Positions 33,890 to 45,489 of a stretch of 64,000 bases of DNA are shown one piece after another. The DNA comes from Bagarius yarrelli (taxonomy: Eukaryota; Chordata; Actinopteri; Siluriformes; Sisoridae). Positions within the stretch are counted from its first letter, which is position 1, and every line of letters starts with the position of its first letter. The position numbers and the translations under genes were made by a program. The stretch lies in assembly GCA_005784505.1 (NCBI GenBank), contig VCAZ01000131.1:472503-536502 (forward strand). The letters are read 5' to 3'. The notes below the pieces were generated by a model that was given only the letters and a program-made list of their open reading frames with translations, had not been told where the DNA came from and made no database searches.

Positions 33890-34500
33890 TTATATTTTGT
33901 TTGTTTCATGTTTAAATTTTGTTTATTTTCTATGTTCGTTTTATGTTTGTTTCATGTTTCATGTTTATATGTTCATGTTTAATGTTTATATTGTGTCTGT
34001 TTAATGATTGATTTATGTTTATATTTAGTTTATTTTTTGTTTGTTTGTTTCATGTTTAATATTCATATTTTGTTTGTTTTATGTTTATATTTAGTTTCTT
34101 TTATGTTTATATTTCATGTCTTTATTTACTTCCTGTTACGCTCTTGTCACATCCTTGTCAGATCCTTGTTCCTCATGTGCTCCTTGTCATGTGATCCACT
34201 TGTCCATGTGCCATGTTCCTATTGGTTAGTCTTGTGTATTTATAGCCTTTGTGTTTCCCTTTGTCTTTGTCAAGGATTTTGGTTTGTCCCTGTACCACTG
34301 TTGTGAGTCTGTTTACGTCAAGTTAAGTCTATTCAAGTCTAGTTCATGTTTGTTGTTCTGTGTAAGTTAATGCTAGTGCTAAACTAAGTTAAGTCAGGTC
34401 AAGCCTTGTTTAGTTTATTTGTTGTTCTGCCGAGTGTTCACCTTGTAAATAAACTGCACCTTTGTGTTCTCAAAACTCAAACCTCAGTGGATATTCGTTA
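33890..34500 (+). repeat. dispersed repeat, plus copy of 31905-32275
   Basis: TTTATATTTTGTTTGTTTCA words, then CCTTGTCATGTGATCCACTT, then CTTGTAAATAAACTGCACCT near the end. The ending with AATAAA suggests a transcribed element, but I cannot name it. Confidence 0.55.
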
Positions 34501-35581
34501 CAGTGATGTCATTATGTGATACCCTAAGTCATAGGAATACATAGTAAATATTGCCTTATATTCATTTAGAATTCAGCCAAAATGTGTGTGTATGTTTAAG
34601 TTGTAAAACTATAGATCATTTGTCGTCCTTGTGATTTTCTCTGCTTGAAAAAACTGACACAGTTTTTGTTTCCAACATCTTATGTGACATGAAACTAAAA
34701 CACAGTCTCTGACTAGCAACAGCATTATCAATTCATGATTATTCAAACTCATCTCAGCTCTTATGGTAATTATAATTCTCTTCTTTCCCCCCCTATTAGA
34801 CACTTTTCTTTATTATTTAAGTCATTATTAGTAAGGATGTTACTTTTCTTTTGAGTACTTGTAACTACTCGTAATGGATGCGAGCGCTGTGCAAAAGTTT
34901 TGATAAAGAAGAAAAGAAGAAGACAAATTCACATTAGTTTCATTTGTGTGGCACTTTCAATAATGGACAATTTTTCTTACAAATTAGCGGAAAAGATATA
35001 TATCTTCAAGGATATAAATTCTATATTAAAATCCCTTTTTAAGTGAGACGGATGCCACTGTGGTTGGAAAAGAGACCAGAGACACAGGATGAGAAACCAG
35101 TCTTTAAATGGAACCTTATTTGGGTTTGTAATGAAATGGGAGGTTTAGTTGGATGGCAGTGCAGAATTTATTACAATGTAATGGAACAATAACAACACAA
35201 AGAATATAAACAGAAACTCGACTACGGCATGCCAAAATGACAAAACAATCAAATAGCAATCGAAGATCAACAGGACGATTAATATCTGTGATCTTAGTCC
35301 CAAACGAATGTCTGTGATTTGTGAAATAAAATCCACCCACCCCTGCAAATAATCTACCATATTTCACCAAACTCAGAAGTCCAGTGCAAATTGGCATCTC
35401 GGGATCGTGTATCATTTTTTCAAGCTGTGATAACGAGGTTTAGGTGAATTTTGGGTGCAGCATATCACTATACACCATTTAACAATAAAATTAACCGAAA
35501 AATAAAAATAAAAACTTGTAGTTGAGCGAAAAACAAAAAGAGTGATTAGCAGTAAGGGACATTCTTTGTATTCGTTTATGC
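34501..35581. other. unique intron
   Basis: No gene or family recognised. The overlapping minus-strand frames at 35116-35415 share one tract in different frames and show no domains. Confidence 0.4.
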
Positions 35582-35703
35582 CAGGGGTGTCATGGAGGGT
35601 CTGGACGGCCTGTGTGCTGCATAGTTTAGCCCCAACTTGCCTCAACACACCTACCTATGAGTATCAAGTTAACCTAGCAAGAGCTTGATTAGTTGGTCTG
35701 GGA
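35582..35703. mobile_element. hAT-like nonautonomous element, left part
   Basis: CAGGGGTGTCATGGAGGGTC, then TAGCCCCAACTTGCCTCAAC, ending near GATTAGTTGGTCTGG. Its right half is missing. Confidence 0.65.
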
Positions 35704-36221
35704 AATAGATATAACAGATAAATGTCTAAGAAATAAGGACACACTGCATAGTATGGAACCCGTAGTGTCCTGAATGGTTAGTATTCATGGACCACGTTCA
35801 CCTACTTCTGTCCAGTCATGATCGAATCACCTGTGATGGATGGTAACAGACAGTCTGCTGAATTCCAAACATCGATTAAAGGAAAAAGAATGGCCATCAT
35901 AGTGTGTGTGCTATCTCATCCAGCTTATAGTGCACATATCAGTGAGCGACTGGAGAGCCATCTGGAACTGGAGGTGGAAAATCTCTTTTTGACATCAAAC
36001 ATATGTTCTGTAAGGACAGATTTTGAAACCTGTTTGTTTTTAACATGTCATAGTTTTACAGGATGTTCAACAGATGCAGCTGTATTTGTACCACAAACAG
36101 AGACCAATCTGATTAGGTAAAATCCATATGTTTGCTGGATTTTTAAAGAATTTTTATAGATAACAGGATGGTTAGAGAAGAAAAGTTTGGTTCAGGGTTT
36201 TTCTTTTTTCATCTTTTGGTT
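35704..36221. other. unique intron
   Basis: The 100-codon plus-strand frame at 35818-36120 has no recognisable motif or exon-type splice sites. Confidence 0.4.
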
Positions 36222-36350
36222 GTAATTGGTTGTTGGGGATGGTAGTGATCAGTGATTGGTTTAGTCACCAATTATTGGTTGTTGAGAACATTAGGGAACA
36301 GTGGTTAATTGTTAGGAACAGTTGTAATCAGCGATTAGTTGTTTGGAATC

Positions 36351-37240
36351 TTTACTTTCGGCCGCCACAGCAAATCATCTGTCTCCACCTAACCCTATTC
36401 TCTACATCCTATTCACTCACACCCACCAACTTGTTTATTACATCTATATACCACCTCTTTGTTCTTGCTCTTTGCCGTCTGCCTGGTAGCTTAATTTCTA
36501 ACATCCTCCTACAAATATATTCACTATTCCTCCACAGTACATGTCCAAACCACCTCAATCTGTTTTCCCTGACTTTTTCCCCATAATATCTAACATGAGC
36601 CGTCTCCCTGATGAAGTCATTCCTAATCCTGTCCAACCTCGTCACTCCTAAATAAAACCTCAATATCTTCAGCTCTGCCACCTGTCTCTTCCTCAGCACC
36701 ACTGTCTCTAAACCATACATCATAGCTGGTCTCACCACTGTCTCTAAACCATACATCATAGCTGGTCTCACCACTGTCTCTAAACCATACATCATAGCTG
36801 CTCTCACCACTGTCTCTAAACCATACATCATAGCTGCTCTCACCACTCAAACCACTGTCTCTTAATCATACATCATAGCTGGTCTCAGAACTGTCTCTAA
36901 ACCATACATCATAGCTGGTCTCACAAACTGTCTCTAAACCATACATCATAGCTGGTCTCACCACTGTCTCTAAACCATAAATCATAGCTGGTCTCACCAC
37001 TGTCTCTAAACCATACATCATAGCTGGTCTCACCACTGTCTCTAAACCATACATCATAGCTGCTATTACCACTGTCTCTAAACCATACATCATAGCTGGT
37101 CTCTCACAACATACCATGCTGTCTCACCACTGTCTCTAAACCATACATCATAGCTGCTATTACCACTGTCTCTAAACCATACATCATAGCTGCTATTACC
37201 ACTGTCTTGTACACCTTCCACTTAATTCTAGCTGAGATTA
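36351..37240 (-). mobile_element. LINE C-terminal region with an internal minisatellite expansion
   Basis: The minus strand decodes to LRKRQVAELKILRFYLGVTR, LRWFGHVLWRNSEYICRRML and a PGRRQRAR segment, the same tract as 22990-23430. On its 5' side the VVRPAMMYGLET codons are repeated about 13 times (36703-37213). Past the array the LINE resumes (CTGTCTTGTACACCTTCCAC), then stops at about 37240. The frames at 36409-36846, 36623-36850 and 36866-37117 are all products of this. Confidence 0.82.
36703..37213 (-). repeat. 36-bp minisatellite derived from LINE codons
   Basis: The unit (CACTGTCTCTAAACCATACA...) is 36 bp, i.e. 12 codons, and keeps the LINE reading frame in most units. About 13 units with substitutions (GGTCTC vs GCTCTC vs GCTATT) and two irregular units at about 36845 and 37105. 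Confidence 0.9.
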
Positions 37241-37660
37241 ATTGTTTGGAATAGTAGTAATAAATTGGTGAGTTGTTGAGAACAGTAGTGAACAGTTATT
37301 GGTTGTTGAGAACATTAGTGATCAGTAAATGGTTGTTGAGAACATTAGTGATCAGCGATTGGTTGTTAAGAACATCAGGGAACAGTAGTTGGTTGTTAGG
37401 AACAGTTGTAATTAGTGAGTAATAGTAGTAGTAATAAACTGGTGGGTTGTTGAGAACAGTAGTAAATAGTGATTGGTTGTTGAGAAAATTTGTGATCGAT
37501 GATTGGTTGTTGAGAACAATAGTAAATGTTGATTGTTGTTTGGAACAGTTGTATTCAGTGCTTGGTGGTTGTGAGCAACTATGATGTTGGAAACAGTGGT
37601 AGTCAGTAATTGGTGGTTAGAAACAATGATTAGTAAGGGACAGTAATATCAGTAATACAT

Positions 37661-38850
37661 TGTTAAAATGATTTGTAATTAAAAACAGTGATTTGATGGT
37701 CTCATTTGAAAAAGAAGTGATCTCTAATTGGCCATTTAGACCAATCGTAGTTATTTATTGGTTAATGTTGCCTTTTGGTTCTGGTATCAAACAATAGTGA
37801 TTGCTGATGCCCACAGAATAGTCACTCAGTTCCCTACTGTAAAGATACTATAGGTATCTAGAAAGCTAAAAACACAGAGGACAGTACATGGCCATTCATG
37901 ACATCTAATAGCGTTACTGAAAAGCTTTCTGTAGAAGGGAAAAAGAATACCACCAAACGTCTGATGAAGTACTATTTGCTACCGCTGTAATGAAGACAAG
38001 ATTGTTGAGTTTAACTCTCAGAGGCGAAACATGTGCTGGAAGATGTCATACCTGAAACAGTGCTTTTTTTCCACGCCTCGGTAACTGCGCTGGGTTTATC
38101 AGTTATCTGTGTGATAAAAATAATCACACACCCAAACAAACTGTCACTTCTAAGATTAAGATAGGAGAACTTTCCAAGGAACCTTTTTGGGAGATAGAGA
38201 AAACCTTTGAGGCATGATTATGCAATGAATTAAATACAGTGGGATTTTTCAAGAAGATAAAGTCATGTCCTGGAACACCTTCAAAAAAATCTCTAGACTT
38301 TGTCTGAGAAACTTCTTGTTTTGACGTTCACAAGAAATGTTACAATCTGGACTCCTATTACGACAAAAGGCATTGCATCAAACCAAACAAATGAAGTGTT
38401 CAAAATAAATCACTGAACGACCGAGTACACAGATCACCCACTGAGACCTTTCAACTTTAGCATTGTAATGCTAGTGCTAACCCAGCATGCTAATTGACTT
38501 AAAAGGGTTCTGGCTTGACGTAAGTGCTATAAGGTGCTGGCTGTTCTTTTTTTTTTTTCTTTTTTATTCGAGGACGGTGAGACACAGTGGCATTCAAGAT
38601 TCCCAGCTGGAGAAATCTGACCCAGTGGTTGCCATGGTAATGGACGTGCACTCACACTTTGTGTATACACACAGCACGGCCCCATGGGGTGTAAGAATGC
38701 CATATTTTTACAGCTACAAATGTAGGGTGGGAAAAGTAACCATTAAATTTTGAATATTTAATATTATGTTTGTCGTATGACTTTTCTATTACATTTGATG
38801 TTGTGGCCTATACTAGAAACCCCATATATTTTTATTACCTATGCTTGACA
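37661..38850. other. unique intron
   Basis: No repeats recognised. The frame at 38487-38753 is without motifs. A T run lies at 38547-38559. Confidence 0.4.
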
Positions 38851-38851
38851 G

Positions 38852-39073
38852 CAACCTAGCATCTTAGCGATTTGAGCCAGGACGTGGGGAACATGCACAT
38901 GTGGCTGCTTCAATGCCAGATGTTTATTAATATTTGCGCCATCAAAACTGAACCAACAGAAATACATAGGATGGAAATGTATCCAGAACCAGATTTTTTT
39001 CCATGCAGCCTGTAACTGCATGGAAGCAGCCACATGTTCATGTCCTGGCTCAAATTGCTAAGATGCTAGGTTG
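38852..39073. repeat. inverted-repeat element with about 50-60 bp arms
   Basis: The left arm 38852-38911 (CAACCTAGCATCTTAGCGAT...GTGGCTGCTT) and the right arm 39023-39073 (GAAGCAGCCACATG...GATGCTAGGTTG) are complementary except for about an 8-base indel and single changes. They enclose about 110 bp. It looks like a MITE or a foldback. The 64-codon minus frame inside is incidental. Confidence 0.8.
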
Positions 39074-39165
39074 TTGATTGGAAGACTAGGAAGACCTGGG
39101 TTTAAGCCCCACCACCACCATTCTGCCACTGTAAGGTCCTTGACCCTTAACCTTCCTGCTTCAGG
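39074..39165 (+). mobile_element. SINE remnant
   Basis: GTTGATTGGAAGACTAGG, then CACTGTAAGGTCCTTGACCC, resembles a degraded head and body; no tail. Confidence 0.5.
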
Positions 39166-39513
39166 GGCGCTTTATCATAGAAGACCCTGTTATCTGACCC
39201 CAACTTTCTAAGATGGTATATGCAAAGAAACTAATTTGTTTCTGCTGTAAAATTCCCTTTAAGATTTTGGAGCCCAAAAGTGCAAACTTTTCGGTGCTAT
39301 CTGGTAGAGTATAGTGAGCTGCACTCTTGCATGAATACCGCAGGATGCGACACAACCGGGTGCACCGAGGGAAGATTTGATAGGTGAATGCAGGCGCGGG
39401 TGGTAGAATCCTCATGTGTGCGTGGGTTGCGGAAGGAAGAAATATCCGCAGGACTTCCGCAAAATAGAAATGTCTTGAAATTGATATTAAAAATGAAAAA
39501 TAGTCTGTAGTTT

Positions 39514-39735
39514 ATTAGATTAGATTAGATTCAACTTTATTGTCATTGTGCAAGGTACATGTACAGAGCCAATGAAATGCAGTTAGCATCTAACCAGAAG
39601 TGCATAAGTGGCTTATTTACAATAAATATCAGTGTAATAAATAGGGTATGGGGTTGATAATTACAGAGGTGGGGGTAAATAATGTACAGAGGTATATGGA
39701 TAGAATATAGAGGTGTAACAATAGATAGTTATAGA
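39514..39735 (-). mobile_element. non-LTR retrotransposon 3' end, inverted relative of 33440
   Basis: It starts with TTAGATTAGATTAGATTCAA, then TTTATTGTCATTGTGCAAGG and CTAACCAGAAGTGCATAAGT, reverse of the 33.6-kb copy. Confidence 0.7.
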
Positions 39736-40070
39736 TGTTTATGTATGTAACCATGGTTTCACAAGGGAACGAGACACTGTATCACAATGCTAAGGGGCGT
39801 TTCCCAAGTGTTGCGATGCAGCTCAAGTTCCTGAAGACGAATCTATTATTTATCTACTTGGGAACCGGAGAATATCACATCGTATTGTGCAGGTCTCTAG
39901 TAAAGGGGCATATTCCAGATCACAGCATCACTCGCCGGTGGTGGTCTCCTCTGAACTTAATTATGTGGTAGCATTAAAGAACTAGCCTTTTATCATAATG
40001 TGTTACACTGTCCTGTGATACAGCAGTGTAAAAACATGCTGTTGTATTTCTTTCAGTATTGGGACACCAG

Positions 40071-40071
<1 letters not shown>
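39736..40071. other. unique intron
   Basis: No feature recognised; the frame at 39735-39971 has no motif. Confidence 0.4.
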
Positions 40072-40129
<58 letters not shown>

Positions 40130-40191
40130 GTTTGTCTATATATCAGTCTGTCTATCTCTCTGTTTGTCCATTCTTTCTGTCAGTCATTTTA

Positions 40192-40258
<67 letters not shown>

Positions 40259-40316
40259 CATCTATCTATCTGTTTGTCTATATATCAGTCTGTCTATCTC
40301 TCTGTCAGTCATTTTA

Positions 40317-40391
<75 letters not shown>
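40072..40391. repeat. (TCTA)n array with a repeated spacer
   Basis: Three TCTA blocks are separated by two spacers sharing CTGTTTGTCTATATATCAGT, then CTGTCTATCTCTCTGT and CAGTCATTTTAATCTATC. The second spacer is shorter by about 18 bp. Confidence 0.95.
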
Positions 40392-40512
40392 CTTAAATTT
40401 TAAAGTCCAAATATAGATAAAAATGCATTATTGACCTTTGATGTTATTATACATTTCAGACTTATTTAAGAACCAACATTCGTGCAATCTACCCTAAAGA
40501 ATTACTGTAATA

Positions 40513-40831
40513 GGGAGCACAGTGGCTTGGTGATTAGCACTGTTGCTTACAGCAAAATTTTGCATGTTCTCCCTGTGCTTGCGTGGGTTTACTCCGGGTA
40601 CTCTGGTTACTTCAGTCCAAAAACATGTATGTTAGGTTGATTGGTGATTCTAAATTGCCCATAGAAGTGAGTGTAAGTGTGTGTGCTGCCCTGTGATGGA
40701 CTGGCGACCTGTCCAGGGTGTTCCCCTCCAGCCTTTCACCAGACGGCTGGGATAGACTGCAGCAGATCCCTGTGACTGCGAATTACGGAATAATTGGGTA
40801 TAGAAGATGAATAAATAAATGAATGAATAAA
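40513..40831 (+). mobile_element. teleost tRNA-headed repeat with GAATGAATAA tail
   Basis: Head GAGCACAGTGGCTTGGTGAT, then a deletion of the B-box area, TTTTGCATGTTCTCCCTGTG, TGGACTGGCGACCTGTCCAG and a GAATGAATAAA end. Confidence 0.8.
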
Positions 40832-41436
40832 TTACCCTAACTAATCCTAAAATACCCCTCATATTGTATATTCCAGATAAAAAACTTCAATGCTGCATTT
40901 AGTATTTAAACTAACTGCACGGTATATGATTATATATTCTCAGGAATACACATTTCATTACAAAAAAAAAAAAACATCAACTGAGCATAATTACTCTTTT
41001 TTTACACCTTTGTAAAAAAAAACATTTGAAAAGCATGAAAATGACACCCCCACCCCACCCCAGTATAATAGCCCTCTTCATGTAAAGTTGCACCTAATGA
41101 GCTCCAGGTTTGCTAAAAAAAACTGTGCAGCTCAAAAAGATTACCTGGCGTTATCTTTGTTAGAAGCGGACGGCAGGAAGTGGAATGCTAATATTCTGCA
41201 AGGATTTCTTAATTAGTCTTCTGTATCACCCTTTTTTTCCTAACAATCCATTTTGTGTGCAATTATTTCTCAACAAAGTGGAAAACTTAAAAAAATGAAG
41301 CATGAGGCAGTGGTTTTCTGTGATTAAACACAGTTTTCTTACATTTAGCAAACGCTGCTGGAAATGAAACTTGACATTTTGGGAAATCAAGCTATAAAGT
41401 TCAGGTATTATTATTATTACAGTATTAGTATTAGTT
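40832..41436. other. unique intron including one copy of a local duplication
   Basis: Bases 41137-41193 (AAGATTACCTGGCGTTATCT...GAAGTGGAATGCTAAT) are repeated at 41500-41556. Confidence 0.5.
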
Positions 41437-41437
41437 G

Positions 41438-41476
<39 letters not shown>

Positions 41477-41810
41477 GTCTATTATCATGTCGGTCTATCT
41501 AAAAGATTACCTGGTGTCATCTGTGTTAGAAACAGATGTCAGGAAGTGGAATGCTAATACTGTAATAATTGATTATTACTGTATTATTACAGTAGTAGTA
41601 TTAGTAGTGTGTCTATCTATCTATCTATCTATCCATCTTTCTATCTGTCTGTCTATCTTTCAGTCTGCCTATCTATCTGTCTGTCTATCTCTTTATCTTT
41701 TTGTCAGTCTGTCTGTCTATCATGTCTGTCTATCTATCTAGCTGTCTGTTTGTCCATCTGTCTGTCTATCATGTCTGTCTATCTGTCTGTCTGTATGTCT
41801 GCTCATGCTA
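41437..41810. repeat. two TCTA/TCTG arrays and a duplicated flank
   Basis: Arrays at 41437-41480 and 41611-41806 are each preceded by TATTATTACAGTA..TAGTATTAGT. Between them lies the second copy of the 57-bp segment from 41137. Confidence 0.9.
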
Positions 41811-43038
41811 AATGCTAATGCTTTAGCTTGTGATGCTAGTTCCTTTCTGGAGTATCTTTAAAAATAAAAAATAAAGTCTGTTGCATCCAATCCCTTCATC
41901 CTCTTATCCACTCCACCCCAAAATGTGACGATAATTAGTCAATATCTTAATTTATTGTTTGTTTAATTCATTTTATTTGTGGGTTTTTTTAGTAAAAATC
42001 AGACAAATTGAGGCTTTAAATTTTGCTCACTGTGTAGTTATTAGTTAGTTGTTTTTTTTACAGTTTCATTTTTAGCATTTGGTCTTAATTATCAACCCTA
42101 AACATAAAATAACCCTCATCCCAAACAGAAAATAGTGTATAGTCAGGAAATCATAAAGTCAAGACTCTATGGTATCAGTCTACGGAGACATTAGGTTCCC
42201 GGTGTACTCCTGACTAATGGCATCTGCTTTTTCCTTCCATCAAAAGTGATGTGCACAGCAGCTTTCTGACTGTGAAATGGTTAGGAAATGGGCTCTTTTG
42301 CTATTTAAGACTGACAGCAAGCTCACTGTGCCCCGAGTGTACCGGAGCAGTGCACCCGGGGGATTTTACTGTGCTCTAAAACACATTTTTAACGGATGCC
42401 AGCAGGGATAAGCGGTCTGAATGAGCAGTAAAACAGCATGACTGAGATGATCTAGCTAGCAAAAGCAACGCGATGATAAAAATATATTTAAATAAAATTT
42501 TTATTAATAACACACTTTCTAGCTTGGAGAAAAATAGACCACTCTAATGGGAAAAAATTAATCTGCTTCTGCTTCGTATAAAGTATTTTTACTTGATGCA
42601 GGAATGCAGATTTCTGTATCAGTTACACTGGAATGTTTATCTTCGGCCAAATTATAAGTAACATACAGGCAAAAGCATCTGGCTAAATGGATAGCATGAA
42701 ATCAGTTTAGTTAAATTTCCTGCCTAGATGGTTTGTTTGGTTTTAGAGAGCATGATAGGTAGATAGAGATAAAAAAAAAACCCTTTGCACCTCCTAGTCC
42801 AAAAGATTTTGCTTTGGTGGACAAATTAGATGGTTAAAGCTTGGGCTTTTTTGATGCCCAGGCTATAGAAGGGTATTTCCAAAAGTCGGGACCTTTGCAA
42901 TCTGTTTAATATATCAGGGACTGTTTTATGAACCTTTGTTTATAAAACATTTGAGTTTTGATTAAATCCTTTAACCTCTGTGCATGACAACAGGCGTAAT
43001 ATAAAAATTCCAAGGATTTGTTTGCAAGTAAGAATACT
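41811..43038. other. unique intron
   Basis: No repeat family or gene recognised. Confidence 0.4.
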
Positions 43039-43083
43039 CATCCACCCATCCATCTATTCATCCATCCATCCATCCATCCATCG
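43039..43083. repeat. (ATCC)n microsatellite
   Basis: About ten CATC/CATT units. Confidence 0.95.
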
Positions 43084-43370
43084 GTTTCCTACACAAGCTT
43101 GTGGAAAAATGACATGGTCCTTAGGCCACAAGGAGGGCCATGTAGACTAAAACAGATGACTGGAGGAAACTTTAGTTGAGTTGAACCTAGTTAATAACCA
43201 AGTTGCATAGAAACTTATTTGATTGCAATCCTCCTAAGCCACCAAGTTGGACTGGAATAGGTTTAGATAGTCTGGACTAAGGTAGACTAGGCTTAGCTAA
43301 ACTTAACTGGACTAAATTAACTCAAAGTCAAACATGTTTAACAGCACTTACCAGTACAGTATATGTAAAC

Positions 43371-43545
43371 ATTACATTTACGGCATCTGGCAGACGCCCT
43401 TATTCAGAGCGACTTACATTTATCTCATTTATACAACTGAGCAATTAGGGATTAAGGGCCTTGCTCAGGGGCCTAACAGTGGTAGCTTGATGGAGGTAGG
43501 TGAAAATCGAACATAATATTCGGGTTGATAGTCCAACATTTTGAG
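43371..43545 (-). mobile_element. SINE copy
   Basis: Tail TTACGGCATCTGGCAGACGC, full body, head ending TAGTCCAACATTTTGA. Confidence 0.9.
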
Positions 43546-43590
43546 TCACATGACATGACATATTTTATTATTTTTCTAAAGAAAGTACGG

Positions 43591-43790
43591 TGAGAGGTGG
43601 TAGTTTAGTGGTTAATGTGTTAAACTGCTAACCGGAAGATTGTGGAGTCGATTCCCAGTACCATCAATTTACCACAATTGGACCCCTGAACAACCCCCAA
43701 TTGCTCAGTTGTATGATGTAACTGAAATAAGTCACTCTGGATAAGGGCATCTGCCAAATGCCACAAATGTAAAATGTTCCGTAAATGTAA
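43591..43790 (+). mobile_element. SINE copy, opposite orientation to its neighbour
   Basis: Head GAGGTGGTAGTTTAGTGGTT, shortened body, tail CACTCTGGATAAGGGCATCT, with the terminal GTAAATGTAAA doubled. Confidence 0.88.
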
Positions 43791-45099
43791 AGTGCACTTC
43801 ATATTAGAGATACAATAAGGGGCACAACAACATCTATAACGAATTCTCCATAAATAAAAAATAAAAATAATGTCAGTCAATATAAAGACATTAAATATAA
43901 TACTCAAATTTTTTATAAAGCAAAAAGCAGCTGGAACTTTTATCGAAACTGCATTTTATGGTGTATCTAAACAGATAATGGCTCGTGGATGATGCGTAAT
44001 CTCCTCGATTCCTCTTCAGAACGAAAACGCAAGTCACTCCTAACGTGCGAATAAATCATTGAATATATCAGTGTTGAGTGGATGGATATGTATAGAAGGA
44101 AAGATAGAACAGCGGTGATGACAACTTCAAAGGCTTCAGTACAGATTTACCAGACCTATGGAATGTCTCTGAGTCATAAATCTTCTCATAAAGTAGCACA
44201 GTCACTTGTTATCATCCGCCGGTTCCCCGTAGCGTAATCGCAAAGGAGTTTCATTCGGTGGCTGCTTTTCATCACAGATCACCAGAGGTAAAGTGTCAAA
44301 AATTGTAATACCTTTAACTCATCTACACAGGGTACACTAGCTTCTCCTTCGGTACGGCTCACACTCGGAGGTCAGCCTCTCATTTTACACCGACAGAAAT
44401 CTATTACGGAAGCCATCTCTCTCTCCAGCATACACTATACCCACCGGAGGAGAGCGAAGGCTTCTTTAATTGTTTCAGTGCTGCCACATCTCCTGACCCA
44501 GATAACCGGAGTTCACACTGTGTGGCTACAGTCGACGTCAATCGATTTGATTCAATACTTGAGGGAATTGAACGTGGGATAGCAGAGAAGGGCAAAGCGA
44601 AAGATTCTGAATGCATTGACTAAGTGACAGCTGTCTAAGCTGAAGGTTAGGACGCTTCACCTCTTACGTTTATCCTTGGGTTATACCTCCAAGATGGTTC
44701 TTCAGATTAAATGCTAAAACTTTTAATGCACTTATTTTAATACAATATCGATTCTACAGGGACAAATCACTTCAAATGTCAAATAGGACCACCACTTTAA
44801 AAATGTTGGTGGTTTGATTTCTGTCTACTCATGGTATGGGAAATTTGACTTAGTCCAGGGGAACTTCTAACTTAACTTCCGTGACATTTCCTGTAGACTA
44901 TTATTTTTTAGAGTAATTAAATCTTGTAAACCTTTTTTTTTTGGGAAGTGAGTTCTTAGGTGAAAATTTGCATTGCGATACAAAATATTGTAAATGCAGA
45001 AAATCTCATTCTAGTTTCATCTACGCAGAAATATGACTAATGTTACCAATTTTACCTCTATAATCAGAATTTTTGCATCTAAAAACATTTTAAAGACGT
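43791..45099. other. unique intron, central part less AT-rich
   Basis: Bases 44150-44640 are free of repeats and comparatively GC-rich, a candidate conserved non-coding block. No coding evidence. Confidence 0.4.
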
Positions 45100-45444
45100 G
45101 ATGACATGTCCAAGATCACTTCTCGCATAGCGCCCTCACCCTCAGATCCACAAGTACCGCTCAACTTGTTCCACCATCCCCTAGGACACAAGGTAGGTAT
45201 GTCTCAAGACTTTTCTCAGCTCTGGCACCAAGATGGTGGAATGAAATTTCCATCACTGTCAGAACAGCAAACTCAAAGACGTTTGAAACCCCACCTTGAA
45301 TACCTTGCTCCCGACATTTGATTAAAAATTTTTTTTTTTAAAGTGATCTATTGTACCAGTATTGAGCTGTTCAATGACGTGACTCAAAGCACTTTTGTAT
45401 GTGGCTCTGGACAAGGGCATCTACTAAATACTGTAAATGTAAAA
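45100..45444 (+). mobile_element. L2-like LINE 3' end
   Basis: 45218-45290 decodes, in a frame broken by indels, to LAPRWWNEISITVRTANSKT, the WNELPxxVR motif typical of the C-terminus of L2-type LINEs. The 3' end (TTTTGTATGTGGCTCTGGAC, then GGCATCTACTAAATACTGTA and AATGTAAAA) resembles the 3' tail of the window's SINEs. It is 5'-truncated and decayed. Confidence 0.75.
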
Positions 45445-45489
45445 TCCAAATAATGGCAACAATCTCTGAAAAAAAAAAATAGCTTAGCA

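Larger units (their letters stand above)
36222..37660. repeat. degenerate minisatellite, unit about 30 bp, split by a LINE
   Basis: Units such as GATTGGTTGTTGAGAACATT plus AGTGATCAGC recur at 36222-36350 and again at 37240-37660, with the LINE piece between. Unit divergence is high, with insertions such as AGTAGTAGTAATAAA. Confidence 0.8.

Noticed and set aside
34004..34306. 100-codon hydrophobic frame as a receptor segment
   Set aside because: It reads the T-rich TTTATATTTTG words of a dispersed repeat.
35818..36120. 100-codon plus-strand frame as an exon
   Set aside because: No recognisable domain and no convincing acceptor and donor pair.
36409..36846. 145-codon frame as a host gene
   Set aside because: It is a LINE C-terminal tract plus minisatellite units; the same tract recurs at 22990.
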